From the NCBI RefSeq assembly GCF_016110345.1, contig NZ_AP019011.1:2231375-2295374 (forward strand): a stretch of 64,000 nucleotides of DNA. The letters are read 5' to 3'. A program made the position numbers and the translations under genes. The notes under the pieces are model-generated. The model did not search any database. It saw only the letters and a list, made by a program, of their open reading frames with translations, and was not told the DNA's origin. Source of the stretch: Fluviibacter phosphoraccumulans (lineage in GTDB: Bacteria > Pseudomonadota > Gammaproteobacteria > Burkholderiales > Rhodocyclaceae). This document shows, piece by piece, positions 42,771-50,077 of this stretch. The stretch's first letter is position 1; the number at the start of each line of letters is the position of its first letter.

Positions 42771-42989
42771 TTAGCCAAATTGGTAGGGCGTGACCTGGCC
42801 TTCTTCTGCTTCGCGCTGGGCGACTAACAACTCTTTGATGAAGTTGAAGGGCAGGTCAGGGTTTTCTTCGGCAATTTTGCCAATACGAGACCAGTATTCA
42901 ATCTGCTTGGGCGCAGATCGACTAAACACATCGCCGTAACGGCGTGCATCTTCAATTAGTTCATCCGAAAGTTTGATTGCGGTTGCCAT
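42771..42989 (-). CDS. ParD-like antitoxin
   Basis: A 72-residue protein that starts MATAIKLSDELIEDARRYGD, a ribbon-helix-helix DNA-binding pattern, and continues with the conserved SAPKQIEYWSRIGKIAEENP of the ParD-like antitoxins that pair with RelE/ParE-like toxins. The ATG at 42989 follows GGGAGAA at a good distance; the open frame extends to 43067 without support. It would bind the toxin through its C-terminus and repress its own operon. Confidence 0.85.
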   Translation of the reverse strand: MATAIKLSDELIEDARRYGDVFSRSAPKQIEYWSRIGKIAEENPDLPFNFIKELLVAQREAEEGQVTPYQFG

Positions 42990-43011
42990 AAAGCATTCTC
43001 CCATGGATCGT

Positions 43012-43041
43012 ATTGTATACAGAAGGTTGCAACTTGCAACC
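43012..43041 (-). promoter_or_regulatory. Promoter and palindromic operator of the toxin-antitoxin operon
   Basis: On the minus strand a -35 TTGCAA (43039-43034) and a -10 TACAAT (43017-43012) are separated by 16 bases. The 17-base perfect palindrome GGTTGCAACTTGCAACC (43025-43041) covers the -35 box, and a smaller palindrome TGTATACA (43014-43021) covers the -10. This is the arrangement expected for autorepression by a ribbon-helix-helix antitoxin. Confidence 0.7.
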
Positions 43042-43146
43042 TGGATTGCCCCGTGGCGACCAATCAATCAAGAAGCCGATGGCAATATTGGCTACTCATG
43101 AAGTTTGTAAAACAGGATAAAGTGAGCAAGTAGAATTAAAGGGGTA

Positions 43147-43554
43147 ATGATGAAACGCTCTACTGTTGTGGCAATGGGTGCTTGGCTGGTATCTACGTTA
43201 GCGCTTGCCGAGATCCACAATATTGATAATGCTGAACTGCTGCGCCTTCAGGAAAAGGGAGTGCCTGTTGTCGATATCCGTACGCCGGAAGAGTGGCGAG
43301 ATACCGGTGTCATCAAAGGCGCTCGATTAATGACTTATTCCTTTTCGGGTGGCTTTGATAAGGCAGCCTGGTTGAAACAGGTGCAACAGGTCGCTAAACC
43401 GGGCGAGCCGGTGATTCTGGTCTGCCGGAGCGGACGCCGTTCTGCGGCGGTGGCAGATTATCTGGAGTCGCAACCCACCAAGCGCAAGATCTATAACGCC
43501 AGCGGGGGGATGAATGACTGGAAGTCATCCGGCCGACCGGTTGTGGCACCATGA
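43147..43554 (+). CDS. Periplasmic rhodanese-like protein
   Basis: A 135-residue exported protein. A signal peptide (to about residue 21, STLALA) is followed by a single rhodanese domain with PVVDIRTPEEWRDTGVIKGA and the active-site cysteine loop VCRSGRRSAAVADYL. Rhodaneses transfer sulfane sulphur; a periplasmic single-domain form has no assigned substrate. It ends in an ATGA overlap with a small basic protein gene. Confidence 0.88.
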   Translation: MMKRSTVVAMGAWLVSTLALAEIHNIDNAELLRLQEKGVPVVDIRTPEEWRDTGVIKGARLMTYSFSGGFDKAAWLKQVQQVAKPGEPVILVCRSGRRSAAVADYLESQPTKRKIYNASGGMNDWKSSGRPVVAP

Positions 43555-43712
43555 AGTCAACCAAGGGCGGTGCTAAAAAGGCCTTAAAGCCGCGTAGTGC
43601 GCCAGCACGAGCCCTGTCTGCACGCATGTTTCGCAAGCGGGTAGAACAGGATCGGAAAGCCCGATTTAAGGCGGGGTACCAAAAGCATAAAGGCACAGCA
43701 GTTATTGGTTAG
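43551..43712 (+). CDS. Small basic protein, possibly ArfA-like ribosome rescue factor
   Basis: A 53-residue, very basic protein. The segment KPRSAPARALSARMFRKRVE followed by QDRKARFKAGYQKHKG resembles the core of ArfA (HDPLFRxRVxxxKKGKGSY), which opens the A site for release factor 2 on stalled ribosomes. The match is partial: the GKGSY element is replaced by RFKAGY. The start overlaps the rhodanese stop as ATGA. It may be a real ArfA relative or an unrelated short basic protein. Confidence 0.45.
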   Translation: MKSTKGGAKKALKPRSAPARALSARMFRKRVEQDRKARFKAGYQKHKGTAVIG

Positions 43713-43745
43713 AATGCTCAAATCTTGATGCGCAAAGGAGTGCAC

Positions 43746-44933
43746 ATGTCGTTGTCGAAAAAGCCGGGGCTACCGTCCCGTTTGCTGGTGGGCTTGGTGT
43801 CCGCTGCGCTGGCAATGCCAGCCATGGTGCCAGTGGCCTACGCGCAGAGTAGCCAGCAGTCAGGGGCGGCGCAATTGAGTCAGGCCCAATTGTCGGCCTT
43901 GGTGGCCCCGATTGCGCTGTATCCAGATTCCTTGGTGTCGCAGGTGCTGATGGCGTCGACGTATCCGCTGGAAGTAGCCGAAGCATCAAGTTGGCAAAAG
44001 GCCAACAGTGGCTTGAAGGGCAACGCGCTCAACCAGGCGCTACAGCAGCAGACGTGGGATGCCAGCGTGAAGTCACTGGTGTCGTTTCCACCGGTGCTGA
44101 ACATGATGGGCTCGGAATTGAGCTGGACTCAGAATCTGGGTAATGCCGTACTGGCCCAGCAGTCGGATGTGATGAATGCCATTCAAGCGCTGCGAGCAAA
44201 GGCCCAGCAGTCGGGCGCTTTGCAGTCGAATACGCAACAAACCGTGAGCGGCGGCGGCAGTGCGCCGATCGTGATTCAACCCGCCAATCCGCAGGTGGTT
44301 TATGTGCCTGCATATAATCCGGCGGTGGTTTATGGTGGTTGGCCTTATCCGGCCTACCCGCCGTACACGTATTACCCGCCGGGCTATGTCGCCGGCACGG
44401 CGCTCTTGTCCTTTGGTGTGGGTATGGCGGTGGGCGCAGCGCTCTGGGGCGGTTGTCATTGGGGTGGTGGCGGCTGGGGGGGTGGCAATTCGCTCACGGT
44501 GAACAACAACACCTATAACAATTTCAACCGCAATACCAATAACAATTGGAAGGGTGGCGGTCGCGGTGGTTCGAGCAATTGGCAGCCGGATATGCAGCGG
44601 CGCAGTGCCAATATGGGGGGGGCCGGTGGTGGCGCCAACCGCGATGCAGAGCGTGACCAGCTGCGTCAAAGCATGCAGCGTGATGGCATGAGTGGCGGAG
44701 ACCGTAGCGGTGGTGATCGAATGGGTAGTGAGCGCAGCGGTTCAGACCGTCTGGGCGGAGATCGTGCCGGGGGGAGTCGAGAAAGTAGTTTTGGCCGCGA
44801 CCCTGGTGGTTTCGGTGACACACGTGGCGCCCGATTTGATAGCGGTGATCGCTTCGGTGGCGGCGGCAAAAGTTTTAGCGGCGGTGGACGTAGCTTTGGC
44901 GGTGGCGGCCATTTTGGTGGCGGTCGTCGTTAG
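43746..44933 (+). CDS. DUF3300-domain exported protein with Gly/Arg-rich tail
   Basis: A 395-residue protein. A signal peptide (cleavage near AYAQ) precedes the DUF3300 region (ALVAPIALYPDSLVSQVLMA, SFPPVLNMMGSELSWTQNLG, PQVVYVPAYNPAVVYG). A hydrophobic glycine zipper (GTALLSFGVGMAVGAALWGG) follows. The last 120 residues are repeats such as GGDRSGGDRMGSERSGSDR and GGGRSFGGGGHFGGG. The function is unknown; the family is usually envelope-associated. The ATG at 43746 comes after AAAGGAG; an upstream TTG at 43725 is unlikely. Confidence 0.85.
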   Translation: MSLSKKPGLPSRLLVGLVSAALAMPAMVPVAYAQSSQQSGAAQLSQAQLSALVAPIALYPDSLVSQVLMASTYPLEVAEASSWQKANSGLKGNALNQALQQQTWDASVKSLVSFPPVLNMMGSELSWTQNLGNAVLAQQSDVMNAIQALRAKAQQSGALQSNTQQTVSGGGSAPIVIQPANPQVVYVPAYNPAVVYGGWPYPAYPPYTYYPPGYVAGTALLSFGVGMAVGAALWGGCHWGGGGWGGGNSLTVNNNTYNNFNRNTNNNWKGGGRGGSSNWQPDMQRRSANMGGAGGGANRDAERDQLRQSMQRDGMSGGDRSGGDRMGSERSGSDRLGGDRAGGSRESSFGRDPGGFGDTRGARFDSGDRFGGGGKSFSGGGRSFGGGGHFGGGRR

Positions 44934-44984
44934 TCGATCCGCAAAGTTAGCTTGACCTATTTAGACATATTGAAGGAATCAACC

Positions 44985-45350
44985 ATGAAGAAACTGATCG
45001 TTGTCGCCTCGATGGCGACGCTGGCCCTGGGCCTGTCAACCGGCGCGCAAGCGGCTAATGCCATTAGCACCGAAGAGCTGATGAGCTACTGCAAAAGTAC
45101 CGACAGCAGCTCGTTCGTCACCTGCGAAATTTACGGCCAAGCGGTATATGACACCTATCTGGTGACGCGTCACCCGAAGTACGCCCCTAATTACATTTGC
45201 GTAAAGCAACCGGGGCCGCCGCGCAAAGAAGTGATTCAGGAATACGTCGCTTGGTCGGATGCCAATCCGAAGTACGCCAAGGACCCGGCTGCCGATACGA
45301 TTCTGCGTTTTCTGGCGGGGCGTTTCCCTTGCGGTAAAGCAGCAAAGTAA
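44985..45350 (+). CDS. Rap1a/Tai-like exported protein
   Basis: A 121-residue protein with a signal peptide (ending GAQAANA). The mature part has four cysteines in the pattern of the Rap1a/Tai immunity family: YCKSTDSSSFVTCEIYGQAV, YICVKQPG and FLAGRFPC. Known members neutralise type VI secretion amidase effectors in the periplasm. No effector or secretion gene is near, so an orphan immunity or unrelated periplasmic role is possible. GAAGGAATC lies before the ATG. Confidence 0.7.
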   Translation: MKKLIVVASMATLALGLSTGAQAANAISTEELMSYCKSTDSSSFVTCEIYGQAVYDTYLVTRHPKYAPNYICVKQPGPPRKEVIQEYVAWSDANPKYAKDPAADTILRFLAGRFPCGKAAK

Positions 45351-45366
45351 CTTTGTCTGATTGATG

Positions 45367-45392
45367 CCGCCGGCGAAGTTGGCCGGTGGTTT
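45367..45392 (+). terminator. Hairpin after the Rap1a-like gene
   Basis: CCGCCGGC (45367-45374) pairs with GCCGGTGG (45382-45389) with one wobble pair and a 7-base loop, followed by TTT. It lies 16 bases after the stop codon. The T-run is short, so termination would be modest. Confidence 0.4.
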
Positions 45393-45443
45393 CGCGTCAA
45401 GGGTTGTCTTGGCGTGGGTCTGTGTTTTTCCAAGGGTTGTCGA

Positions 45444-46838
45444 ATGTCAAAACATGAGGGCTTGGCTCGCGATTCTCTTGGCACCTTAGAGTCTATTGTC
45501 ATGGGCGTGGCGGGTACGGCACCCGCCTTCAGTGTGGCGGTCACTACGGCCACGATTGTCGCGGCAGTTGGCGTGCTGTCCGTCGGCAGTATCTTGTACT
45601 GCGGGTTGATCATGTTCGGCATTACGCTGGCCTTTATACATCTGAGCAAAATCACCCCCAATGCGGGTGCCGCCTATGCCTGGGTGGGGCATGTCTTTGG
45701 CCCGCGCTGGGGTTTTTTTGCCGGATGGGGGCTGTTAGTCGCCTCGGTGTTTTTTATGGTGTCGGCGACCATTCCGGCGGCGACATCAACCCTGGTGTTG
45801 TTAGCGCCGCATCTGGTAGACAGCACACATTGGGTAGCCGGTACCGCGGCCCTATGGTTGACGGCGGTCACGCTGGTGGTGACGCGGGGCATTAAACATT
45901 CTAGTTACACGCAGCTGACCCTGACCGTTTTTGAAACGGCCATTCTGCTGGCTTTAATTATTGGCGCGTTTATCAAGTATAGCGACGCACCGATGCATCC
46001 ACCGTCCATGATCTGGATCTCGCCCGTGTCGTTTACGCCCCAGGTGTTTGCTACGGGGGCGCTGACGGCCATCTTCTTCTTTTGGGGATGGGATGTGACG
46101 ATGAATCTGAGCGAAGAGTCACGATCCAATCAAACGGGGGCGGGCGGGGCTGCGGGGGTTGGTGCCTTCTGGTCTGTGCTGAACATGATGTTGTTTTTTA
46201 CGATCATGATGGTCGTGGTGCTCATTGCGCTGAACGATCAGGATATTGCCAACGCCGATACGAATATTCTCCTGGCGGTGGCGACCAAACTGTTTCCAGC
46301 CCCCTGGAACTACCTTGCCGTGTTCTGCACGATTGTGAGCACTGTCGGTACGATTGAAACCCAGATTCTGCAATTTAGCCGCAGCATGTTTGCCATGGCG
46401 CGGGACCGCATGCTGCACCCGGTTTACGCACAAGTGCATCCGGAGTGGCAGACGCCTTGGATGGCCACCATCGTAATTTGGGGCTTGGGCATGCTTTTGC
46501 TGTTTACGTCGTCCTATATGCCTTCGGTAAAAGAAATCCTCCAAAGCTCCATTCTGGCCATTGGGTTTCAGATCTGTTTTTATATGAGCCTGGCCGGCTT
46601 TGCGTGTGCCTGGCACTATCGAAAAAAGCTGCGTTCAGGACCGCGCAGGGCAATCTCTTACGTGTTGTGGCCAGCGTTATCTGCTACGTTTATGGTGTTT
46701 ATTGCGCTGTATAGCATTCCGACCTTTGATACGCTGACGAACGTCATGGGCGCCGGCGGCTTATTGATCGGGTTTATTCCGCTGTTGCTCAACGAACGTC
46801 GATTTGGGCGGCAGGTGATCCGCTCAAGCAGGCCCTGA
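45444..46838 (+). CDS. APC-family amino acid permease
   Basis: A 464-residue integral membrane protein with about twelve hydrophobic segments. The first helix region LGTLESIVMGVAGTAPAFSV is the typical APC opening, and ITPNAGAAYAWVGHVFG and FFFWGWDVTMNLSEES follow. It should import or exchange an amino acid or polyamine with protons; the substrate is not predictable. The ATG at 45444 comes after CAAGGGTTGTCGA; an in-frame start at 45414 is possible but gives an unlikely cytoplasmic extension. Confidence 0.88.
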   Translation: MSKHEGLARDSLGTLESIVMGVAGTAPAFSVAVTTATIVAAVGVLSVGSILYCGLIMFGITLAFIHLSKITPNAGAAYAWVGHVFGPRWGFFAGWGLLVASVFFMVSATIPAATSTLVLLAPHLVDSTHWVAGTAALWLTAVTLVVTRGIKHSSYTQLTLTVFETAILLALIIGAFIKYSDAPMHPPSMIWISPVSFTPQVFATGALTAIFFFWGWDVTMNLSEESRSNQTGAGGAAGVGAFWSVLNMMLFFTIMMVVVLIALNDQDIANADTNILLAVATKLFPAPWNYLAVFCTIVSTVGTIETQILQFSRSMFAMARDRMLHPVYAQVHPEWQTPWMATIVIWGLGMLLLFTSSYMPSVKEILQSSILAIGFQICFYMSLAGFACAWHYRKKLRSGPRRAISYVLWPALSATFMVFIALYSIPTFDTLTNVMGAGGLLIGFIPLLLNERRFGRQVIRSSRP

Positions 46839-46852
46839 CCGGGCCGAGGTGC

Positions 46853-47251
46853 TTATTCCCCAGGGAATCGAAAATACGTTGTTTGCAGTTTCCCGGGAGT
46901 GACGCGTATCTGTTGTTCCAGCGTTTGCCCGTTCTTCTGCGCTTTGACGTTGTAAGTGCCTGCTGGCAGGTTGGCGAGTAGTACAGGGCCTTCGCTGGTG
47001 GTGAGCAGCACGCCTTGGCCTTGTGCATTGGTAATGGTGATGCGGATATCGCTTAAATAGCCACCGGATTGACCGACCAGGAAGAGCTTGAGGTCAAATT
47101 CCTTTTCCCGGGCAACCAGATTGGCCAACGAATCATCGCCGACGCCCCCTGAAATAAACGGGACAGCGGGTGCGATCGACGGGGTATCCGCCATCGCGAC
47201 AGAAAGGGTCGCCGAGCAGAGCAAGGCGCTTACAAGGAGGCGGTGTTTCAT
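46853..47251 (-). CDS. Exported beta-sandwich protein (carboxypeptidase regulatory-like)
   Basis: A 132-residue exported protein with a signal peptide (ending near VAMA). The C-terminal half (VGQSGGYLSDIRITITNAQG, VLLANLPAGTYNVKAQKNGQ) has the shape of carboxypeptidase regulatory or transthyretin-like beta-sandwich domains found in envelope adaptors. There is no catalytic motif. The function is unknown. It converges on the permease gene and lies downstream of a DUF3313 lipoprotein gene. Confidence 0.7.
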   Translation of the reverse strand: MKHRLLVSALLCSATLSVAMADTPSIAPAVPFISGGVGDDSLANLVAREKEFDLKLFLVGQSGGYLSDIRITITNAQGQGVLLTTSEGPVLLANLPAGTYNVKAQKNGQTLEQQIRVTPGKLQTTYFRFPGE

Positions 47252-47280
47252 GATCGTTGTTCCTGGGGTTCGTCAGACGG

Positions 47281-47312
47281 CGCACACGGGCCGCTAAAGC
47301 CACCCGTGTGCG
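47281..47312. repeat. Perfect 10-base inverted repeat between two envelope genes
   Basis: CGCACACGGG (47281-47290) and CCCGTGTGCG (47303-47312) are exactly complementary around a 12-base spacer that can itself pair in part. It lies in the 97-base gap before the start of the 46853-47251 gene and after the DUF3313 gene. It may be an operator or a Rho-dependent or processing hairpin; there is no T-run. Confidence 0.55.
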
Positions 47313-47348
47313 TGATCCGATGTCGCAGAGGCAACAAGTCCGCTGCGT

Positions 47349-48062
47349 TTAGTTACCCGCCATGCCGGCTGAAACACGCACTGCTGTGGTGACCCAGTCG
47401 ATGGCCAGTTTCTGGAAGGCTTCCGGTGAGCTGGATTCCTTGCGGAAAGTCTCGCCAGACATCACGTAGACACCTTCGCCCAGGATCTTGCCGCTAACGC
47501 TGTCGCGCATTTTGGCTTCGACCACCAGGGAGGGCGTTTTAGAGTCAAGACCGGTGGCCTTTTGCGCGGCAAACAGCACGGCCGACACCGGGACGACGTT
47601 CCAGGGTTTGAAACCATCGCCTTCAATCTGGGCGCCGGTGATCGCTACGCTCAGGCGCGCAACGCCTGGACCTGCTTTGTCGACAACGTTAAAGCGACGC
47701 GCTGCTTTTTCTTTAAGCTCGCTGTCGATAATCATCCGCGTTTTATAAATCGTTTCTTCGCTCAGGCCTTTTTGGCCTTCATTCTTGAGCGCTGTCTGGA
47801 ATAGGATAACCGGATCGATCATGACACCCTTCCAGTCGCTGCGAACGAAGCCGGGGCTGACATAACGATAGATCTCAACGCCGGGTCCCGGGCTGGCGAC
47901 GGGTTCTAGACGATTGTATTCGGAGGAGGTCAGGAAGCCGGATTTCTGGGACGGGGTAAGGCCACCGCTGGCGCAGGCGGCGAGAACGAGCGTTGCCGTC
48001 GTGGTGAGGGCAATGGTGCGGATGCGGCCAAGCAGCTGCAGCTTGTTTTTCGGGTGGATCAT
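47349..48062 (-). CDS. DUF3313-family lipoprotein
   Basis: A 237-residue protein with a lipobox (TLVLAACASG) at about residue 30. The rest (TPSQKSGFLTSSEYNRLEPV, FVRSDWKGVMIDPVILFQ, LSVAITGAQIEGDGFKPWNV) matches the DUF3313 family of outer-membrane-associated lipoproteins, which has no assigned function. The ATG at 48062 follows GGAG; a start at 48101 would lengthen the region before the signal and is unlikely. Confidence 0.85.
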   Translation of the reverse strand: MIHPKNKLQLLGRIRTIALTTTATLVLAACASGGLTPSQKSGFLTSSEYNRLEPVASPGPGVEIYRYVSPGFVRSDWKGVMIDPVILFQTALKNEGQKGLSEETIYKTRMIIDSELKEKAARRFNVVDKAGPGVARLSVAITGAQIEGDGFKPWNVVPVSAVLFAAQKATGLDSKTPSLVVEAKMRDSVSGKILGEGVYVMSGETFRKESSSPEAFQKLAIDWVTTAVRVSAGMAGN

Positions 48063-48235
48063 GGGGTGCTCCGGTGGAAGAATGGAATCATGTTTAAGCA
48101 AGACTAAAGCTAAGACAGGTGGATGTCTAGCATGGTCGGGATATTTTTATCAAAGTCTCTGCAAAGCTGTCATCCGGCCCTCATTTCAGGCGTTATCGGC
48201 ATCAGGCGTTGTGAATTTTTGAGAAGGAGTACGCC

Positions 48236-48535
48236 ATGAAGAAAACGTTGGTTTTACTGGCCGTGGCAGTAACGGCTGCGCTGGCTCAACCCGCCCTGGC
48301 GGATAGTCGACACCATCACCGTGGTCACGGTAATGGCTGGGTGCCTTTTGTGGCGGGCGCCGTCCTCGGCGGCGTGGTGATCAGCTCCTGGATGCAGCCG
48401 CAGCCGGTCTATGCACAACCCGTCTATGTAACCCCACCACCACCGCGGATGGTGGTGCCGCGCCCGTACTACGCACCGGCGCCCCTCTATGCCGTGCCTG
48501 CCCCGCCGCCGGGTTATTACTACGAGCGTTATTAA
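48236..48535 (+). CDS. Small exported Pro/Tyr-rich protein
   Basis: A 99-residue protein with a signal peptide (LAQPALADS), a histidine cluster (SRHHHRGHGNG), one hydrophobic glycine-rich segment (VPFVAGAVLGGVVISSW) and a proline/tyrosine-rich tail (PPPPRMVVPRPYYAPAP, PPPGYYYERY). Such proteins are common in proteobacterial envelopes and unassigned. AGAAGGAG precedes the ATG, so translation is probably strong. It converges on the acyl-CoA synthetase gene 8 bases later. Confidence 0.75.
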   Translation: MKKTLVLLAVAVTAALAQPALADSRHHHRGHGNGWVPFVAGAVLGGVVISSWMQPQPVYAQPVYVTPPPPRMVVPRPYYAPAPLYAVPAPPPGYYYERY

Positions 48536-48543
48536 GCTGGGGA

Positions 48544-50061
48544 TCAGCTTGTAATCTGTCGCTGCAAAGTCTGATAGTCAACCTTGCCGGTGCGTAGCAC
48601 AGGGAGTTCGGCCATGTGAATCAGCTCCCGCGGCAAACTGATATTAGGTATCTGCGCCTCGCTATAGTGCGCGCGGATGGCCTCTAATGACAGATCGGGG
48701 TCATTGGTATAGAGGCGGATCAGGGTTTTAACCTGATCATCGGATTCGATGGCAATAGCTGCGTGCTGATGATCAGGAGAAATTTTGGAGATTTCATCTT
48801 CGATGTGACCAAGTGAGATCATCTCGCCCGCAATTTTTGTGAAGCGCTTCTTGCGTCCTTTAATGGTCAGGAAGCCATCCACATCAACCGTGACGATATC
48901 GCCGGTGTTATACCAGCCATCCGTGAGTGACGATTGCTCTTCCAGAAGGTCGTGCAGGTACGACTTCATCAGATTGGGGCCGCGGATATGCAGGACGCCA
49001 CCTTCTTCAATGCCTTCGTGTGCGTCAAGCCGGTACTCGATATGCGGCAGCAAGCGGCCGACGGTGCCGTGACGAATAGCGCCGGGAACATTCACCGCAA
49101 TGACTGGTGCCGCTTCGGTGGCGCCATAGCCTTCAAGCACCGTCACGCCTAAGGCTTCATACAGTGCCTGCGTGCGTGGCTTGAGTCGCTCTGCGCCCGC
49201 GACCACAAAATGCAGCGTCGACAGATCGTCAGGCTCGGCCACTTTATACATCTGGGCCAGAAAGGTATCCGTTGAAAGCATCACCGTTGCGCGATGCGAG
49301 CGGATCAACTGCAGGTTTTCTTTATGACGTAAAGGAGACAGGCCAATAATCGTCTGCATGCCATTGAGCAGGGGCAGCAGCGCGCCCGCCGTGAACCCGA
49401 AAGCGTGGAAGTGCGGCAAGGCGCTGAACATGATCTCGTGCTTACTGATCGGGAAAGCCTCAAGAATTTGTCCGCAATTCGTGAGCAGGTTCCGGTGTGT
49501 CAGCACCACGGCTTTAGGTTCTGCCTCGCTCCCCGAGGTAAAGAGTATGACAGCTGCGTCATCTGGTGCGCTGCGTTCGGTTTGCAAGCGCTTTAGTTTG
49601 ACCCGCAGGGCGCCACCGAGTTTGGCCAGGCGACCAATCTGGGCAGCGATGTCTTCCAGAAATACGGTGTGGATACTGCGGGCGGCCAACTGGTCCGGCA
49701 AATCACTTAAGCCACTTTTCTCAAGGAATTGCCGCGAGGTCAGCACGACATCCAGATTGGCGCGCTCGCAGCAACCGAGCAGCGTAGGCATCGGGAATGT
49801 GTAATTAAGAATGACCGCTGTTTTGTGCGCAAAGTGACAGGCAAAGGTGGCAACAACGCCGGTCACGCTATTGGGCAGCAGGCATCCCACATGTCGGCGG
49901 CGCGTGGTGGCCTCAATTTTGCGCGCGAGAACAGCGCAGCCGATGATCAGACGGTTAAAGGTGAGTGAGCGGCCCAGCTCATCGTAAATAATGGGTTGTT
50001 TGCTGCGATGGGCGGCAGCCGCCATGAGCAGGCGTTTGGGAATGGTGTTGTTGGCGGGCAT
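48544..50061 (-). CDS. AMP-binding acyl-CoA/acyl-ACP synthetase-like protein
   Basis: A 505-residue adenylate-forming enzyme. Core motifs are present: AVILFTSGSEAEPKAVVLTH (A3), VLEGYGATEAAPVIAV (A5) and WYNTGDIVTVDVDGFLTIKGR (A7-A8). The opening (RLLMAAAAHRSKQPIIYDEL) and GCLLPNSVTG resemble the synthetase half of Aas, the acylglycerophosphoethanolamine acyltransferase/acyl-ACP synthetase, without its other domains. Its substrate is unknown. It starts 16 bases after the addA stop on the same strand and may share its transcript. Confidence 0.85.
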   Translation of the reverse strand: MPANNTIPKRLLMAAAAHRSKQPIIYDELGRSLTFNRLIIGCAVLARKIEATTRRRHVGCLLPNSVTGVVATFACHFAHKTAVILNYTFPMPTLLGCCERANLDVVLTSRQFLEKSGLSDLPDQLAARSIHTVFLEDIAAQIGRLAKLGGALRVKLKRLQTERSAPDDAAVILFTSGSEAEPKAVVLTHRNLLTNCGQILEAFPISKHEIMFSALPHFHAFGFTAGALLPLLNGMQTIIGLSPLRHKENLQLIRSHRATVMLSTDTFLAQMYKVAEPDDLSTLHFVVAGAERLKPRTQALYEALGVTVLEGYGATEAAPVIAVNVPGAIRHGTVGRLLPHIEYRLDAHEGIEEGGVLHIRGPNLMKSYLHDLLEEQSSLTDGWYNTGDIVTVDVDGFLTIKGRKKRFTKIAGEMISLGHIEDEISKISPDHQHAAIAIESDDQVKTLIRLYTNDPDLSLEAIRAHYSEAQIPNISLPRELIHMAELPVLRTGKVDYQTLQRQITS

Positions 50062-50077
50062 GGTCAGTCCCTCGTTT

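Noticed and set aside
43068..43146. Mobile element boundary next to the defence island
   Set aside because: No terminal inverted repeats, target duplications or integrase were seen near 38.0 or 43.1 kb. The island may have been acquired by homologous recombination.
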